Assembly: GCF_000214035.2 (NCBI RefSeq)
Contig: NZ_AFHG01000030.1
Coordinates: forward strand, 186,001-250,000
From: Methyloversatilis universalis FAM5
Lineage (GTDB): Bacteria > Pseudomonadota > Gammaproteobacteria > Burkholderiales > Rhodocyclaceae
DNA: 64,000 bases
Reading direction: 5' to 3'
In this document: one piece after another, positions 1 through 8,580 of the stretch
Layout of the letters: each line of letters opens with the position of its first letter
Position numbering within the stretch: position 1 is the first letter of the stretch
Notes under the pieces: generated by a model
Database searches by the model: none
What the model saw: the letters and a program-made list of their open reading frames with translations, nothing else
Told to the model about the DNA's origin: nothing
Translations under genes and position numbers: made by a program

Positions 1-1482
1 ATCGACTTCGAAACGGTCGAGACGCAGATGCTGTTCAACGACGCCGGCAAGATCGAGCGCATCGTCCCCTACGCGCGCAATGACGCGCACCGGCTGATCG
101 AGGAATGCATGCTCGCGGCCAACGTGTGCGCCTCGCGCTTCCTGGAGGAGAACGACCAGCCCACGCTGTACCGGGTGCATGAAGGCCCGAGCGAGGACCG
201 CCTGCAGAAGCTGCGTGCCTTCCTCGGCGAGTTCGGCTTCCAGCTCGGCGGTGGCGACAAGCCGCACGCCAAGGATTACGCCGAACTGCTGGAGCGCATC
301 GGCGACCGGCCGGACCGTCAGCTGCTGCAGACAGTGATGCTGCGCTCGCTGCGCCAGGCCATCTACAGTCCGGACAACGTCGGCCACTTCGGTCTGGCCT
401 ATGAGGCCTACACCCACTTCACGTCACCGATCCGTCGCTACCCCGATCTGCTGGTGCATCGCGCGATCAAGGCGGTGCTGGCGAAGAAGAAGTACGAGCC
501 GGGTGACTGGTCGGATATCGGCCTGCACTGCTCGACCACCGAGCGGCGCGCAGACGAGGCCAGCCGCGACGTCACCAACTGGCTGAAGTGCTACTTCATG
601 CAGGACCGCGTCGGCGAGGAATTCGAAGGCAGCGTGTCTGCGGTGGTGCCGTTCGGGCTGTTCGTGGCGCTCGATGACGTATTCATCGAAGGTCTGGTGC
701 ACATTTCGGATCTGGGCGCTGACTACTTCCATCACGACGAAGGCAAGCACCGCCTGGTCGGCGAGCGCAGTGGCCGGATCTACCGGCTGGCCGACCGCAT
801 CCGCATCCAGGTGGTGCGGGTCGATCTGGACAACACGCGCATCGACTTCCGTCTCGCCGGCGGTGGCGAACGCGATTTCGGCCGCATCCCGCAGGCTGCG
901 CTGCTCAAGCCCAAGGCAGGGCCGACCGGGCCTGCGTCCCGCCGTCGGGTGACTGCGGATGCTGCACGCACACCGCCTTTCGAGGACAATGCGCGCCCCG
1001 CGAAAAAGCCGGTCGCGCCGGATCGGGCTGCATCCACCCCGGCCCGCAAGGCCGACCCGGCGGATGGCGGCGAGGCCGTATCGCGCAGCCGCGGTCCGGG
1101 CTCCGCAGGCAGGAGCGCGGGGAAAGCCGCGGCGCCCTCTCCGGTGAAGGCGAAGAAGGCGGCCGCGAAAAAGACCTCCTCGAAGAAGACCGCGGGCGCA
1201 AAGGGTACGGGCAAGAAGGGTCCGGCCAAGAGCGGCGTGGTAACGAGTGAAGTCGCGAAGAGTGTCGTCGGGAACAAGGGGGCTGCGAAGACCGCTCCGG
1301 ACAAGAAGGCGCCGGCCGAGAAAGCCGCGACCGTAAAGAATGCCGCGAAGAAAAGCGCGGCGGGCAAGAGCACAGGAAAGAAGACCTCAGTGAAGAAAGC
1401 GCCGGCGAAGAAGACGACCGCCAAACCGAGCCCCTCGCGCAGCGCAAAGGCCGCCGCTCCGAAGCGGAGAATCCGCGAATGA
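1..1482 (+). CDS. rnr: Ribonuclease R, C-terminal part (5' end outside window)
   Basis: 3'-5' exoribonuclease that degrades structured RNA. The reading frame is open from base 1, so the N-terminus lies upstream. Visible parts are the end of the RNB catalytic domain, including the conserved stretch HFTSPIRRYPDLLVHRAIK (about 417-474), and an S1 RNA-binding domain (about 610-870). About 200 further codons (870-1479) form a low-complexity Lys/Ala/Pro tail with AAKK and KKTS repeats resembling histone H1/AlgP tails. A basic tail is normal for RNase R, but this one is long. The stop overlaps the rlmB start (ATGA), so the two genes are probably co-translated. The family call is secure. Confidence 0.96.
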   Translation: MDFETVETQMLFNDAGKIERIVPYARNDAHRLIEECMLAANVCASRFLEENDQPTLYRVHEGPSEDRLQKLRAFLGEFGFQLGGGDKPHAKDYAELLERIGDRPDRQLLQTVMLRSLRQAIYSPDNVGHFGLAYEAYTHFTSPIRRYPDLLVHRAIKAVLAKKKYEPGDWSDIGLHCSTTERRADEASRDVTNWLKCYFMQDRVGEEFEGSVSAVVPFGLFVALDDVFIEGLVHISDLGADYFHHDEGKHRLVGERSGRIYRLADRIRIQVVRVDLDNTRIDFRLAGGGERDFGRIPQAALLKPKAGPTGPASRRRVTADAARTPPFEDNARPAKKPVAPDRAASTPARKADPADGGEAVSRSRGPGSAGRSAGKAAAPSPVKAKKAAAKKTSSKKTAGAKGTGKKGPAKSGVVTSEVAKSVVGNKGAAKTAPDKKAPAEKAATVKNAAKKSAAGKSTGKKTSVKKAPAKKTTAKPSPSRSAKAAAPKRRIRE

Positions 1483-2228
1483 GCGATACCCGCTACATCT
1501 TCGGTTTCCACGCGGTGACCGCCAAGGTGCGTCATGCGCCGGACGCGGTGAAGGAAGTGTTCATCTCCACCGCGCGTCAGGACGGCCGCATGCGTGACCT
1601 GATCCGCGCGGTCGAGGCAGCCGGTGTCAAATGGGTGCAGATGGAACCGGCCCGGCTCGACGGCCTGGCGGGCGGGGCCGCCCGTCACCAGGGCGTGGTC
1701 GCGCGCGTGCTGGCGCAGATTCCCTACCGTTCGCTGGATGACGTGCTGGACACGCTGTCCGAGCCGCCGCTGCTGCTGGTGCTCGACGGCATTCAGGATC
1801 CGCACAACCTCGGCGCCTGCCTGCGGGTGGCGGACGCCGCCGGCGCGCACGCAGTGGTGGCGCCGCGCGACCGCGCAGTCGGCCTGAATGCGACCGCGAT
1901 CAAGGTGGCCAGCGGTGCCGCCGACACCGTGCCTTACGTGACGGTGACCAATCTTGCGCGCAGCCTGCGCGAAATGAAGGAGCGCGACATCCTGACCATC
2001 GGTGCGGCCGGCGAGGCCGACAAGTCGATGTATGCGCTCGATCAGTCCGGCGCGGTGGCCTGGGTACTGGGCGCCGAAGGAGACGGCATGCGCCGGCTCA
2101 CCCGCGAAACCGTCGATGTGCTGGCATCCATTCCGATGCACGGCACGGTCGAGAGCCTGAACGTGTCGGTGGCAAGCGGCGTCTGCCTGTTCGAGGCACG
2201 GCGCCAGCGCAGCGCACGGGCCGGCTGA
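1479..2228 (+). CDS. rlmB: 23S rRNA (guanosine-2'-O-)-methyltransferase RlmB
   Basis: SPOUT-family enzyme that 2'-O-methylates G2251 of 23S rRNA (E. coli numbering, family knowledge). An N-terminal substrate-binding domain (residues 1 to about 75) is followed by the SPOUT domain. SPOUT motifs visible are NLGACLRVADAAGA, LGAEGDGMRRL and the C-terminal SLNVSVASGVCLFEARRQR, which belongs to the trefoil knot. At 249 aa it is standard length. The ATG overlaps the rnr stop by 4 nt. An rnr-rlmB pair is common in proteobacteria. Confidence 0.96.
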   Translation: MSDTRYIFGFHAVTAKVRHAPDAVKEVFISTARQDGRMRDLIRAVEAAGVKWVQMEPARLDGLAGGAARHQGVVARVLAQIPYRSLDDVLDTLSEPPLLLVLDGIQDPHNLGACLRVADAAGAHAVVAPRDRAVGLNATAIKVASGAADTVPYVTVTNLARSLREMKERDILTIGAAGEADKSMYALDQSGAVAWVLGAEGDGMRRLTRETVDVLASIPMHGTVESLNVSVASGVCLFEARRQRSARAG

Positions 2229-2235
2229 ACGCGGC

Positions 2236-2265
2236 TTGTAAGAATCAGGGCCCGCACGCTATACT
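2236..2265 (+). promoter_or_regulatory. Sigma-70-type promoter for rpsF operon
   Basis: TTGTAA at 2236-2241 and TATACT at 2260-2265 are separated by 18 nt, just after rlmB and about 95 nt before rpsF. Predicted from sequence only. Confidence 0.6.
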
Positions 2266-2280
2266 CGCGGGCTTACCTTG

Positions 2281-2306
2281 CCTCACCGGATTCGCATGCC
2301 GGGAGG
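2281..2306 (+). promoter_or_regulatory. Hairpin in rpsF leader, possible S6:S18 autoregulatory site
   Basis: In the untranslated leader, CCT (2281-2283) and CCGG (2286-2289) can pair with CCGG (2299-2302) and AGG (2304-2306), leaving a CA/G internal loop. Leaders bound by the S6:S18 complex are known upstream of rpsF in many bacteria. I cannot match this one to that motif with certainty. Confidence 0.3.
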
Positions 2307-2360
2307 TGTAACCGCCGGACAGGCTCGTGTTTGTCCGTCACTGAACCGCAAGGAGATTAC

Positions 2361-2747
2361 ATGCGACATTACGAAGTTGTTTTCATCGTCCATCCGGACC
2401 AGAGCGAGCAGGTGCCCGCCATGGTCGAGCGCTACCGTACGCTGGTCACCGGCCGCAACGGCAGCATCCACCGTCTGGAAGACTGGGGTCGCCGTCAGCT
2501 GGCCTACCCGATCCAGAAGGTGCACAAGGCTCACTACGTGCTGATGAACATCGAGTGCGACGGCGAAACGCTGGCCGAACTCGAGCACGCCTTCAAGTTC
2601 AACGACGCCGTTCTCCGCCACCTCACCATCAAGATGCGCAAGGCTGTCGTCACGCCGTCGCCGATGATGAAGGAAGAAAAGTCGCGTTCGCTGCTGGCCC
2701 CGGCTGCTGAAGCCGCTGCCCCGGCCGCGGAACAGCCGGCAGCTTGA
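2361..2747 (+). CDS. rpsF: 30S ribosomal protein S6
   Basis: Small-subunit protein that binds next to S18 on the 16S central domain. The protein begins [17 protein letters not shown], the usual S6 N-terminus, and the Shine-Dalgarno AAGGAG sits 6-7 nt before this ATG. A longer in-frame start at 2331 is therefore rejected. The length is 128 aa with an Ala/Pro/Glu-rich C-terminal extension, common in betaproteobacteria. It is the first gene of the rpsF-priB-rpsR-rplI operon, and its stop overlaps the TTG start of priB. Confidence 0.98.
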   Translation: MRHYEVVFIVHPDQSEQVPAMVERYRTLVTGRNGSIHRLEDWGRRQLAYPIQKVHKAHYVLMNIECDGETLAELEHAFKFNDAVLRHLTIKMRKAVVTPSPMMKEEKSRSLLAPAAEAAAPAAEQPAA

Positions 2748-3079
2748 CCGAAGGGCAGGGCGCGACCAGCCCGGCGACCAACAGCTTCGCGCTGTCCGCC
2801 ACGCTGATCGAACGCGATGCACTGAGACAGACCCCGGCCGGCGTGCCCCTACTGCGTGGATGCCTCGAGCACTTCTCGCAGCAGATCGAAAACGGTGCGC
2901 CACGCGAAGTCAGGTTTGAAACCGATTTCGTGCTGCTGGGAGACCTGGCAAGGCTGCTCGCTCAGGCCCCGCTCGGAACGTCGTTGATCGCGCAAGGATT
3001 CATGGCCGCCCGCAGTGCAAAAAGCAGGCAGGGCGTCATGCACATAACCAGTATCGAATTCGTGACCTCGGGCAGCTAA
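2744..3079 (+). CDS. priB: Primosomal replication protein N (PriB)
   Basis: Single-stranded-DNA-binding OB-fold protein of the PriA-PriB-DnaT restart primosome. At 111 aa it shows PriB features such as [15 protein letters not shown] near residue 40 and a closing [12 protein letters not shown] strand. The likely start is TTG at 2744, whose last two bases are shared with the rpsF stop, which implies translational coupling. Its position between rpsF and rpsR is the classic beta/gammaproteobacterial arrangement and supports the call despite weak sequence conservation in this family. Confidence 0.92.
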   Translation: MTEGQGATSPATNSFALSATLIERDALRQTPAGVPLLRGCLEHFSQQIENGAPREVRFETDFVLLGDLARLLAQAPLGTSLIAQGFMAARSAKSRQGVMHITSIEFVTSGS

Positions 3080-3111
3080 GCCCGGCGTCGCAACAGTGGA
3101 AGGAAACCACC

Positions 3112-3384
3112 ATGGCTTTCAGACCGAAGAATGGCAAGAAGAAGGACGATCGCGGCTCGCGCAGCATGTTCAAGCGCCGCAAGTTCTGCCGCTTCAGCGC
3201 CGAGAAGATCGAAGAGATCGATTACAAGGACGTTGAAATCCTGAAGGACTTCATCTCCGAAAACGGCAAGATCATGCCGGCCCGCCTGACCGGCACCCGC
3301 GCCGGCTACCAGCGCCAGCTGTCGACCGCCATCAAGCGCGCTCGCTTCCTGGCCCTGATGCCTTACACCGACCTGCACCAGTAA
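3112..3384 (+). CDS. rpsR: 30S ribosomal protein S18
   Basis: Partner of S6 on the 16S platform. At 90 aa, the diagnostic [20 protein letters not shown] and the C-terminal [20 protein letters not shown] are both present. The start has an AAGGAAACC Shine-Dalgarno just upstream. The basic N-terminal extension ([14 protein letters not shown]) is normal for this group. Confidence 0.98.
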   Translation: MAFRPKNGKKKDDRGSRSMFKRRKFCRFSAEKIEEIDYKDVEILKDFISENGKIMPARLTGTRAGYQRQLSTAIKRARFLALMPYTDLHQ

Positions 3385-3399
3385 TCGAGGGAGACGACC

Positions 3400-3849
3400 A
3401 TGCAAGTAATCCTGATGGACAAGGTCGCCAAGCTCGGCGATCTGGGCGATGTGGTGAAGGTGCGTGACGGTTACGCCCGCAACTTCCTGATCCCGACCGG
3501 CCGCGCCAAGCGCGTGACCCCGGAAAACCTGGCGGTTTTCGAAGCCCGCCGTGCCGAACTGGAGAAGGCTGCTGCCGAACGTCTGGCTGCCGCCAAGGCC
3601 GTGGCCGAGAAGCTGGAAGGCTTCACCGCCCAGATCAGCCGCAAGGCCGGCGTTGATGGCCGCCTGTTCGGTTCGGTGTCGACCGCCGATATCGCCGAAG
3701 CGCTGGTTGCCCAGGGCTTCACGGTGGACAAGTCCATGGTCCGCATGCCGGACGGCCCGCTGAAGGCGGTGGGCGAGTCCCAGTTCGAGATCGCGCTGCA
3801 CTCGGACGTGATCGCCAACATCACCGTGGCGGTGGTCGGCGAGCATTGA
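3400..3849 (+). CDS. rplI: 50S ribosomal protein L9
   Basis: Large-subunit protein at the base of the L1 stalk. At 149 aa it is full length. The N-domain begins [19 protein letters not shown] and contains [14 protein letters not shown]. It is followed by the long connecting helix and the C-domain, which contains [16 protein letters not shown]. It is the last gene of the operon and is followed by a strong intrinsic terminator. Confidence 0.98.
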   Translation: MQVILMDKVAKLGDLGDVVKVRDGYARNFLIPTGRAKRVTPENLAVFEARRAELEKAAAERLAAAKAVAEKLEGFTAQISRKAGVDGRLFGSVSTADIAEALVAQGFTVDKSMVRMPDGPLKAVGESQFEIALHSDVIANITVAVVGEH

Positions 3850-3874
3850 TCGACGGCCTCCGGGCAGCGATCGG

Positions 3875-3900
3875 AAGGCCACCTTCGGGTGGCCTTTTTC
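3875..3900 (+). terminator. Intrinsic terminator after rplI
   Basis: AAGGCCACC (3875-3883), loop TTCG, then GGTGGCCTT (3888-3896), running into a T tract. This is a 9-bp stem with a stable UUCG-type loop. Confidence 0.92.
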
Positions 3901-3965
3901 GTTGACCGGCGCCTGCTCGCGCGGACAGCGGCCCTGAGGGCGTCCGCCCACAGGAATCCCACAGC

Positions 3966-3974
3966 TTTTCCACA
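3966..3974 (+). promoter_or_regulatory. DnaA-box-like 9-mer before dnaB
   Basis: TTTTCCACA fits the relaxed DnaA box TTWTNCACA with one difference from TTATCCACA. CCACAGCTT occurs twice here (3959-3967 and 3970-3978), an 11-bp spaced direct repeat. Confidence 0.4.
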
Positions 3975-3984
3975 GCTTGTCCAG

Positions 3985-4013
3985 TTGTCCCGCACCGGGC
4001 GGCCGGCTAGATT
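3985..4013 (+). promoter_or_regulatory. Putative dnaB promoter
   Basis: TTGTCC (3985-3990), 17-nt spacer, TAGATT (4008-4013). Each hexamer matches the sigma-70 consensus at 4 of 6 positions. It lies 42 nt before the dnaB ATG, after the rplI terminator. Confidence 0.5.
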
Positions 4014-4055
4014 GCAGGATTGCGTCCGGCGCCGAGCCCGCATGAACAGGACACC

Positions 4056-5465
4056 ATGAGTACCGTGCGTAACCCTCCCGGCGGGCAGGATGCCTCGCCC
4101 GCGCCCGATCGCCAGATCGCGGCGCTGAAGCTGCCGCCGCATTCGATCGAGGCCGAACAGTCGCTGATCGGCGGCCTGCTGCTCGACAACAGCACCTGGG
4201 ACCGCGTGGGCGACCAGGTGAACGAGGCTGATTTCTATCGCGACGACCATCGCCGCATCTTCCGCCACATCGCCCGCCTGATCGAAACCGGCAAACCGGC
4301 CGACGTGGTCACCGTCTATGAATCGATAGAACGGGCAGACGAAGCCGAGCACACCGGGGGGCTCGCCTATCTGGGCGAAATCGCGAACAACACCCCCTCG
4401 GCCGCGAATATCCGCCGCTACGCGGAAATCATCCGTGAGCGCGCCATCCTGCGGAAGCTGGTGAGCGTCGGCGACGAAATCGCCGCCAGCGCGCTCAGCC
4501 CGCGCGGTCGCGATGCCAAGGTGCTGCTCGACGAGGCCGAATCCAAGATTTTCGAGATCGCCGAAGCCGGATCATCCGGCTCCAGCGGCTTCGTCGCCAT
4601 CCAGCCTGTGCTGGTCGAGGTGGTGAACCGCATCCAGGAACTGTACGACCGTGATGACCCGTCGGACGTGACCGGCGTGCCTTCCGGCTACACCGATCTC
4701 GATGCCAAGACCGCCGGCCTGCAGGGCGGTGACATGATCATCGTGGCCGGCCGCCCGGCCATGGGCAAGACCACTTTCGCGCTGAATATTGCAGAGAACG
4801 TCGCGGTCGAGCTGGGTCTGCCGGTCGCCATCTTTTCGCTGGAAATGCCGGCCACCCAGCTGGCCATGCGTTTCGTGTCTTCGGTGGCGCGCATCGATCA
4901 GGGGCGGCTGCGTACCGGTCGCCTCACCGACGAGGACTGGGGCCGGCTCACCATGGCGCTGGGCAAGCTGCATGAGGCGCCGATCCACATCGATGAGACC
5001 GGCGGCATCAATCCGACCGACCTGCGCGCACGAGCGCGCCGGCTGTACCGTCAGTGCGGCAAGCTGGGCCTGATCGTGATCGACTATCTGCAGCTGATGT
5101 CGGGCACGCGCGACGGCGAGAACCGCACTTCGGAAATTTCGGAAATCTCCCGCTCCATCAAGTCGCTGGCCAAGGAACTGCATGTGCCCATCATCGCGCT
5201 GTCGCAGCTGAACCGCGCGCTGGAACAGCGACCGAACAAGCGGCCGGTCATGAGCGACCTGCGCGAATCCGGCGCCATCGAGCAGGATGCCGACATCATC
5301 ATGTTCATCTACCGCGACGAGGTGTACAACCCGGACACCCAGGACAAGGGGCTGGCCGAAATCATCATCGGCAAGCACCGTAACGGTCCGACCGGCACCG
5401 TGGTGCTCGGCTTCCAGGGCGAGCACACCAAGTTCGTGAACGCTGCCCGACCCGGCTCCTACTGA
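4056..5465 (+). CDS. dnaB: Replicative DNA helicase DnaB
   Basis: Hexameric 5'-3' helicase of the replisome. An N-terminal DnaG-interaction domain starts at PHSIEAEQSLIGGLLLDN (residue about 28). The RecA-like domain carries Walker A GRPAMGKTTF, Walker B LIVIDYLQLM and the arginine-finger region SDLRESGAIEQDADIIMF. The length is 469 aa, standard. ATG at 4056 (MSTVRNPPGG) is chosen over the TTG at 4020 because an AGGA Shine-Dalgarno sits 6 nt before it. It stands alone after a terminator, with its own predicted promoter. Confidence 0.97.
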   Translation: MSTVRNPPGGQDASPAPDRQIAALKLPPHSIEAEQSLIGGLLLDNSTWDRVGDQVNEADFYRDDHRRIFRHIARLIETGKPADVVTVYESIERADEAEHTGGLAYLGEIANNTPSAANIRRYAEIIRERAILRKLVSVGDEIAASALSPRGRDAKVLLDEAESKIFEIAEAGSSGSSGFVAIQPVLVEVVNRIQELYDRDDPSDVTGVPSGYTDLDAKTAGLQGGDMIIVAGRPAMGKTTFALNIAENVAVELGLPVAIFSLEMPATQLAMRFVSSVARIDQGRLRTGRLTDEDWGRLTMALGKLHEAPIHIDETGGINPTDLRARARRLYRQCGKLGLIVIDYLQLMSGTRDGENRTSEISEISRSIKSLAKELHVPIIALSQLNRALEQRPNKRPVMSDLRESGAIEQDADIIMFIYRDEVYNPDTQDKGLAEIIIGKHRNGPTGTVVLGFQGEHTKFVNAARPGSY

Positions 5466-5472
5466 GGTCACC

Positions 5473-6564
5473 GTGAAGCGCTGGCTGCCCCGTCTGGCCG
5501 TCATGCTGATCGTGCTTGCGGCAGTGCTAGCCGGCACCTTCCAGTACGGCCTGCATCTGCTGCGCGATCAGGTGCTGGCGGCGCTCGGGTCGCGCGGCGA
5601 AGTCGGGCAGATCGAGGTCGGACTGGACGCGGTGGTGCTGCACGACCTGCGCATACGGGCAGAGCGTGAAGGCCCTGCCGCCTGGCCGGCCGAGGACGAA
5701 TTGCGGGCGGATCGGGTGGTGGTGGTGCCGCAGCTGCGCGACCTGCTGTCGGCCCGGGTGCGCATCGCGCGCATCACGGTCGAGGGCGTTTATCTGTCCA
5801 TGCTGCGCACCCGTCAGGGGGCGCTGCAGGTGCTGCCGGCGCTGATCGGCCGGCCGGCCGACGAGGCCGCCACCCCCTTGCCCGACATCCATATCGCGCA
5901 GATCGAACTGCGCGACGCCGCGCTGGATTTCTTCGATGCCAGCGTGCGCCGCACCCCTCACCGTCTGGCGTTCGAGGCGGTGAGCGCGGACCTGGGCCCG
6001 GTGGATCTGCCGGCGCTCGCGACCGAGGCACAACTCCAGGTCGACGGCACGGTGAAGGGGCCGCGCACGGACGGCCGTTTTTCGCTGCAGGGCACGCTGC
6101 GGCCGTCCACCCGCGACATGAACCTGACCTTCGAACTGCGCGGGGCCGATCTGGTCGCTTTCCAGCCTTACCTGATACAGGCGGCGGAGACCGGGGTGAA
6201 GCGCGGCACGATGGATCTCGACTTGCGCCCTGTAGTCAAGGATGGTCGACTGCGCGCCCCGGGACGGCTGACGCTGACCGGGCTGGAACTGGCGTCCGGA
6301 AACACCTTCATGGGCATGCCCCGGGCGGCGGTCGTGGGCCTGATGAAAGACCGTGATGGCCGCATCACCGCCGATTTCACGCTCGAAGGCCGGCTGGACG
6401 ATCCGTCGTTTTCGCTGAATGAGGGGCTGGCGAGCCGGATGGCGAGCGGCGTGGCCGAGTCGCTGGGCGTCAGTCTGGGCGGGCTGGTACGCGGCGTGGG
6501 CAGCGCCGGCGCCTCGGCGGTGAAAGGCGTGGGCGAGGCGGTGGGCAAGCTGTTCGGTGACTGA
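5473..6564 (+). CDS. DUF748/AsmA-like inner-membrane-anchored protein
   Basis: A 363-aa protein with one N-terminal membrane segment (about residues 7-26, LPRLAVMLIVLAAVLAGTF) and a long beta-rich periplasmic part. The pattern (VGQIEVGLDAVVLHDLRI, then repeated strands and a C-terminal LASRMASGVAESLG helix) fits DUF748/AsmA-like proteins, a family linked to envelope lipid transport or outer-membrane assembly. The start is GTG, 7 nt after the dnaB stop. Its exact role cannot be read from the sequence. Confidence 0.7.
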   Translation: MKRWLPRLAVMLIVLAAVLAGTFQYGLHLLRDQVLAALGSRGEVGQIEVGLDAVVLHDLRIRAEREGPAAWPAEDELRADRVVVVPQLRDLLSARVRIARITVEGVYLSMLRTRQGALQVLPALIGRPADEAATPLPDIHIAQIELRDAALDFFDASVRRTPHRLAFEAVSADLGPVDLPALATEAQLQVDGTVKGPRTDGRFSLQGTLRPSTRDMNLTFELRGADLVAFQPYLIQAAETGVKRGTMDLDLRPVVKDGRLRAPGRLTLTGLELASGNTFMGMPRAAVVGLMKDRDGRITADFTLEGRLDDPSFSLNEGLASRMASGVAESLGVSLGGLVRGVGSAGASAVKGVGEAVGKLFGD

Positions 6565-6574
6565 CCGAACAGCT
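6548..6574. terminator. 11-bp perfect hairpin between convergent genes
   Basis: AGCTGTTCGGT (6548-6558), 5-nt loop, ACCGAACAGCT (6564-6574). It contains the stop codon of the DUF748 gene and lies just before the end of the convergent MarR gene. There is no T tract, so termination may depend on Rho or the hairpin may only protect the 3' end. Confidence 0.45.
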
Positions 6575-6592
6575 CGCGATGACGACGAGTGC

Positions 6593-7054
6593 TCAGCCCT
6601 GTTTCAGTACCTCCAGCGGCCCGGTTTTCAGCTGTGAGCTCAGTTTCTGCAGTTCGGCCCGCATGCGCGCTACCGCGTCCGCCGGCAATCCCGACTGGCG
6701 GGCCACTTCGGCGTGCACTTCCTCGGCCCGCTCACGCAGTGCGCGACCGGCGTCGGTCAGCCTGATTTCCAGTGCCCGCTCGTCCATGCGGTTGCGGGAC
6801 CGGGTCAGATAGCCGCTCGCTTCCAGCCGCTTGAGCAGCGGCGTGAGCGTGGGCGAATCCAGATCCAGCCGCTCGGCCAGCGCCTTCAGCGACAGGTTGT
6901 CCTCCTGCCACAGCACCAGCATGACCAGGTACTGCGGGTAAGTCAGTCCGATCGACTTGAGGCCGTGCGCATAGCAGCGCGTGATCGCATGCGAGGCGGC
7001 ATACAGCGCGAAACACAGCTGCTGGTCCAGCAGCATCGGGTCGATGAAGGTCAT
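6593..7054 (-). CDS. MarR-family regulator, OhrR type
   Basis: A 153-aa winged-helix repressor. The N-terminus has the OhrR signature LLDQQLCFALYAASHAITR, in which Cys14 corresponds to the peroxide-sensing cysteine of OhrR. The wing-helix region contains LDSPTLTPLLKRLEASGYL and RNRMDERALEIRLTDAG. OhrR proteins repress the organic hydroperoxide reductase ohr and release DNA on Cys oxidation (family knowledge). No ohr gene lies next to it, so its target is elsewhere or different. It stands upstream of phoH and bcp in the same direction. Confidence 0.85.
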   Translation of the reverse strand: MTFIDPMLLDQQLCFALYAASHAITRCYAHGLKSIGLTYPQYLVMLVLWQEDNLSLKALAERLDLDSPTLTPLLKRLEASGYLTRSRNRMDERALEIRLTDAGRALRERAEEVHAEVARQSGLPADAVARMRAELQKLSSQLKTGPLEVLKQG

Positions 7055-7088
7055 CCGGTTATCCCCCGTTGATAGTCAGAGCACGTCG

Positions 7089-8543
7089 TCAGAGCACTTC
7101 GGCGGCGTGGTCGGCCAGACGCGACCGTTCGCCACGCTGCAGCGTGACATGCCCGCTGTGCGGCCAGCCCTTGAAGCGGTCGACCACATAGGTCAGACCC
7201 GAGCTGCCTTCGGTCAGGTAGGGCGTGTCGATCTGCGCAATGTTACCGAGACAGACCACCTTGGTGCCGGGGCCGGCACGGGTGATCAGCGTCTTCATCT
7301 GCTTGGGCGTCAGGTTCTGCGCCTCGTCGATGATGAGGAACTTGTTCAGGAAGGTGCGGCCGCGCATGAAGTTGAGCGACTTCACCTTGATCCGGCTGCG
7401 GATGAGGTCCAGCGTTGCCGCGCGGCCCCATTCGCCGGAACCGTTCGGATCGTCGGTCTTGTTCAGCACGTCGAGGTTGTCTTCGAGCGCGCCCATCCAC
7501 GGCGTCATCTTTTCCTCTTCCGTACCTGGCAGGAATCCGATGTCCTCGCCCACCGGCACAGTCACCCGGGTCATGATGATTTCGCTGTAGAGCTTGCTTT
7601 CCAGCACCTGGGTGAGGCCCGCCGCCAGCGTCAGCAGCGTCTTGCCTGTACCGGCCTGGCCGAGCAGGGTGACGAAATCCACTTCCGGATTCATCAGCAG
7701 GTTCAGCGCGAAATTCTGTTCTCGGTTGCGCGCGGTGATGCCCCAGACCGAATTCTTGTGGTGGCTGAAGTCGATCAGCGTTTCCAGCACCGCGGTCCTG
7801 CCGTTACGCTCGCGCACCCAGGCGTGGAAGGCCTTGTCCTGTTTCGGGCCGGCTTCCTTGAACACGAATTCGTTGATCAGCAGGTCCGGGCACAGCGGGC
7901 CCTTCACCCGGTACAGCGTGCGGCCGTTTTCCTTCCACGATTCGAGATTGCCGCCATGCTCTTCCCAGAAACCGTCCGGCAGCTCGCGCGTGCCGGTGTA
8001 GAGCATGTCGGTGTCTTCCAGCACCTTGTCGTTGAAGTAGTCCTGCGCATGCAGCCCGAGCGCGCGGGCCTTGATGCGCATGTTGATGTCCTTGGACACC
8101 AGGATGACCTGCCGCCCCGGGTGGCGCTGGCTCAGGTGCATCACCACCGCGATGATCTGGTTGTCCGCCTTGGCGGTGGGCAGCGCGGTGGGCAGCGTGC
8201 CGTTGATCGCCTCGGTCTGCAGCAGCAGGTGACCGCTGGCCAGATCGCTGGACGCGGCCGCCAGCGGAATGCCCTCGGCGATGCGCTCCTCGTCGCCGCT
8301 GACGATCTCGTCCAGCAGCCGGCTGGCCTGACGCGCGTTGCGCGCCACTTCGGTCATGCCCTTCTTGTTGTTGTCCAGTTCCTCGAGCGTCATGATGGGC
8401 ACGAAGATGTCGTGCTCCTCGAAGCGGAACAGCGAGGTCGGGTCGTGCATCAGCACATTGGTGTCGAGCACGAACAGCTTGGTGGGCGGGGCGGACTTGC
8501 GGGAACGGCGGGCGGGTGCTGCGGCGGGGCGTCGGGTGGCCAT
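7089..8543 (-). CDS. PhoH family protein (PIN domain plus P-loop ATPase)
   Basis: A 484-aa PIN-PhoH fusion. An N-terminal PIN-type nuclease domain starts at LFVLDTNVLMHDPTSLF, with further acidic residues in TLEELDNNKKG and DNQIIAV. The PhoH ATPase follows, with Walker A GQAGTGKTLLTLAAG and Walker B LIIDEAQNLTPKQMK. The family is thought to act in RNA processing or decay as an ATPase/RNase. ATG at 8543 (MATRRPAAAPARR, basic tail) is preferred over an upstream start at 8618 that overlaps bcp. Gene order bcp-phoH is common in betaproteobacteria. Confidence 0.92.
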   Translation of the reverse strand: MATRRPAAAPARRSRKSAPPTKLFVLDTNVLMHDPTSLFRFEEHDIFVPIMTLEELDNNKKGMTEVARNARQASRLLDEIVSGDEERIAEGIPLAAASSDLASGHLLLQTEAINGTLPTALPTAKADNQIIAVVMHLSQRHPGRQVILVSKDINMRIKARALGLHAQDYFNDKVLEDTDMLYTGTRELPDGFWEEHGGNLESWKENGRTLYRVKGPLCPDLLINEFVFKEAGPKQDKAFHAWVRERNGRTAVLETLIDFSHHKNSVWGITARNREQNFALNLLMNPEVDFVTLLGQAGTGKTLLTLAAGLTQVLESKLYSEIIMTRVTVPVGEDIGFLPGTEEEKMTPWMGALEDNLDVLNKTDDPNGSGEWGRAATLDLIRSRIKVKSLNFMRGRTFLNKFLIIDEAQNLTPKQMKTLITRAGPGTKVVCLGNIAQIDTPYLTEGSSGLTYVVDRFKGWPHSGHVTLQRGERSRLADHAAEVL

Positions 8544-8580
8544 GTGTCGTGAAGTCTGGGTTGGATTCGCCGTTGGCGGA

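Noticed and set aside
780..2141. Long minus-strand open frame (453 aa) across rnr/rlmB
   Set aside because: It is antisense to two certain genes, with low-complexity Ala/Phe/Pro content and no family match. It is a shadow of the GC-rich third positions.
2331..2360. In-frame upstream GTG start for S6
   Set aside because: The Shine-Dalgarno AAGGAG lies before the ATG at 2361, and the S6 N-terminus begins there.
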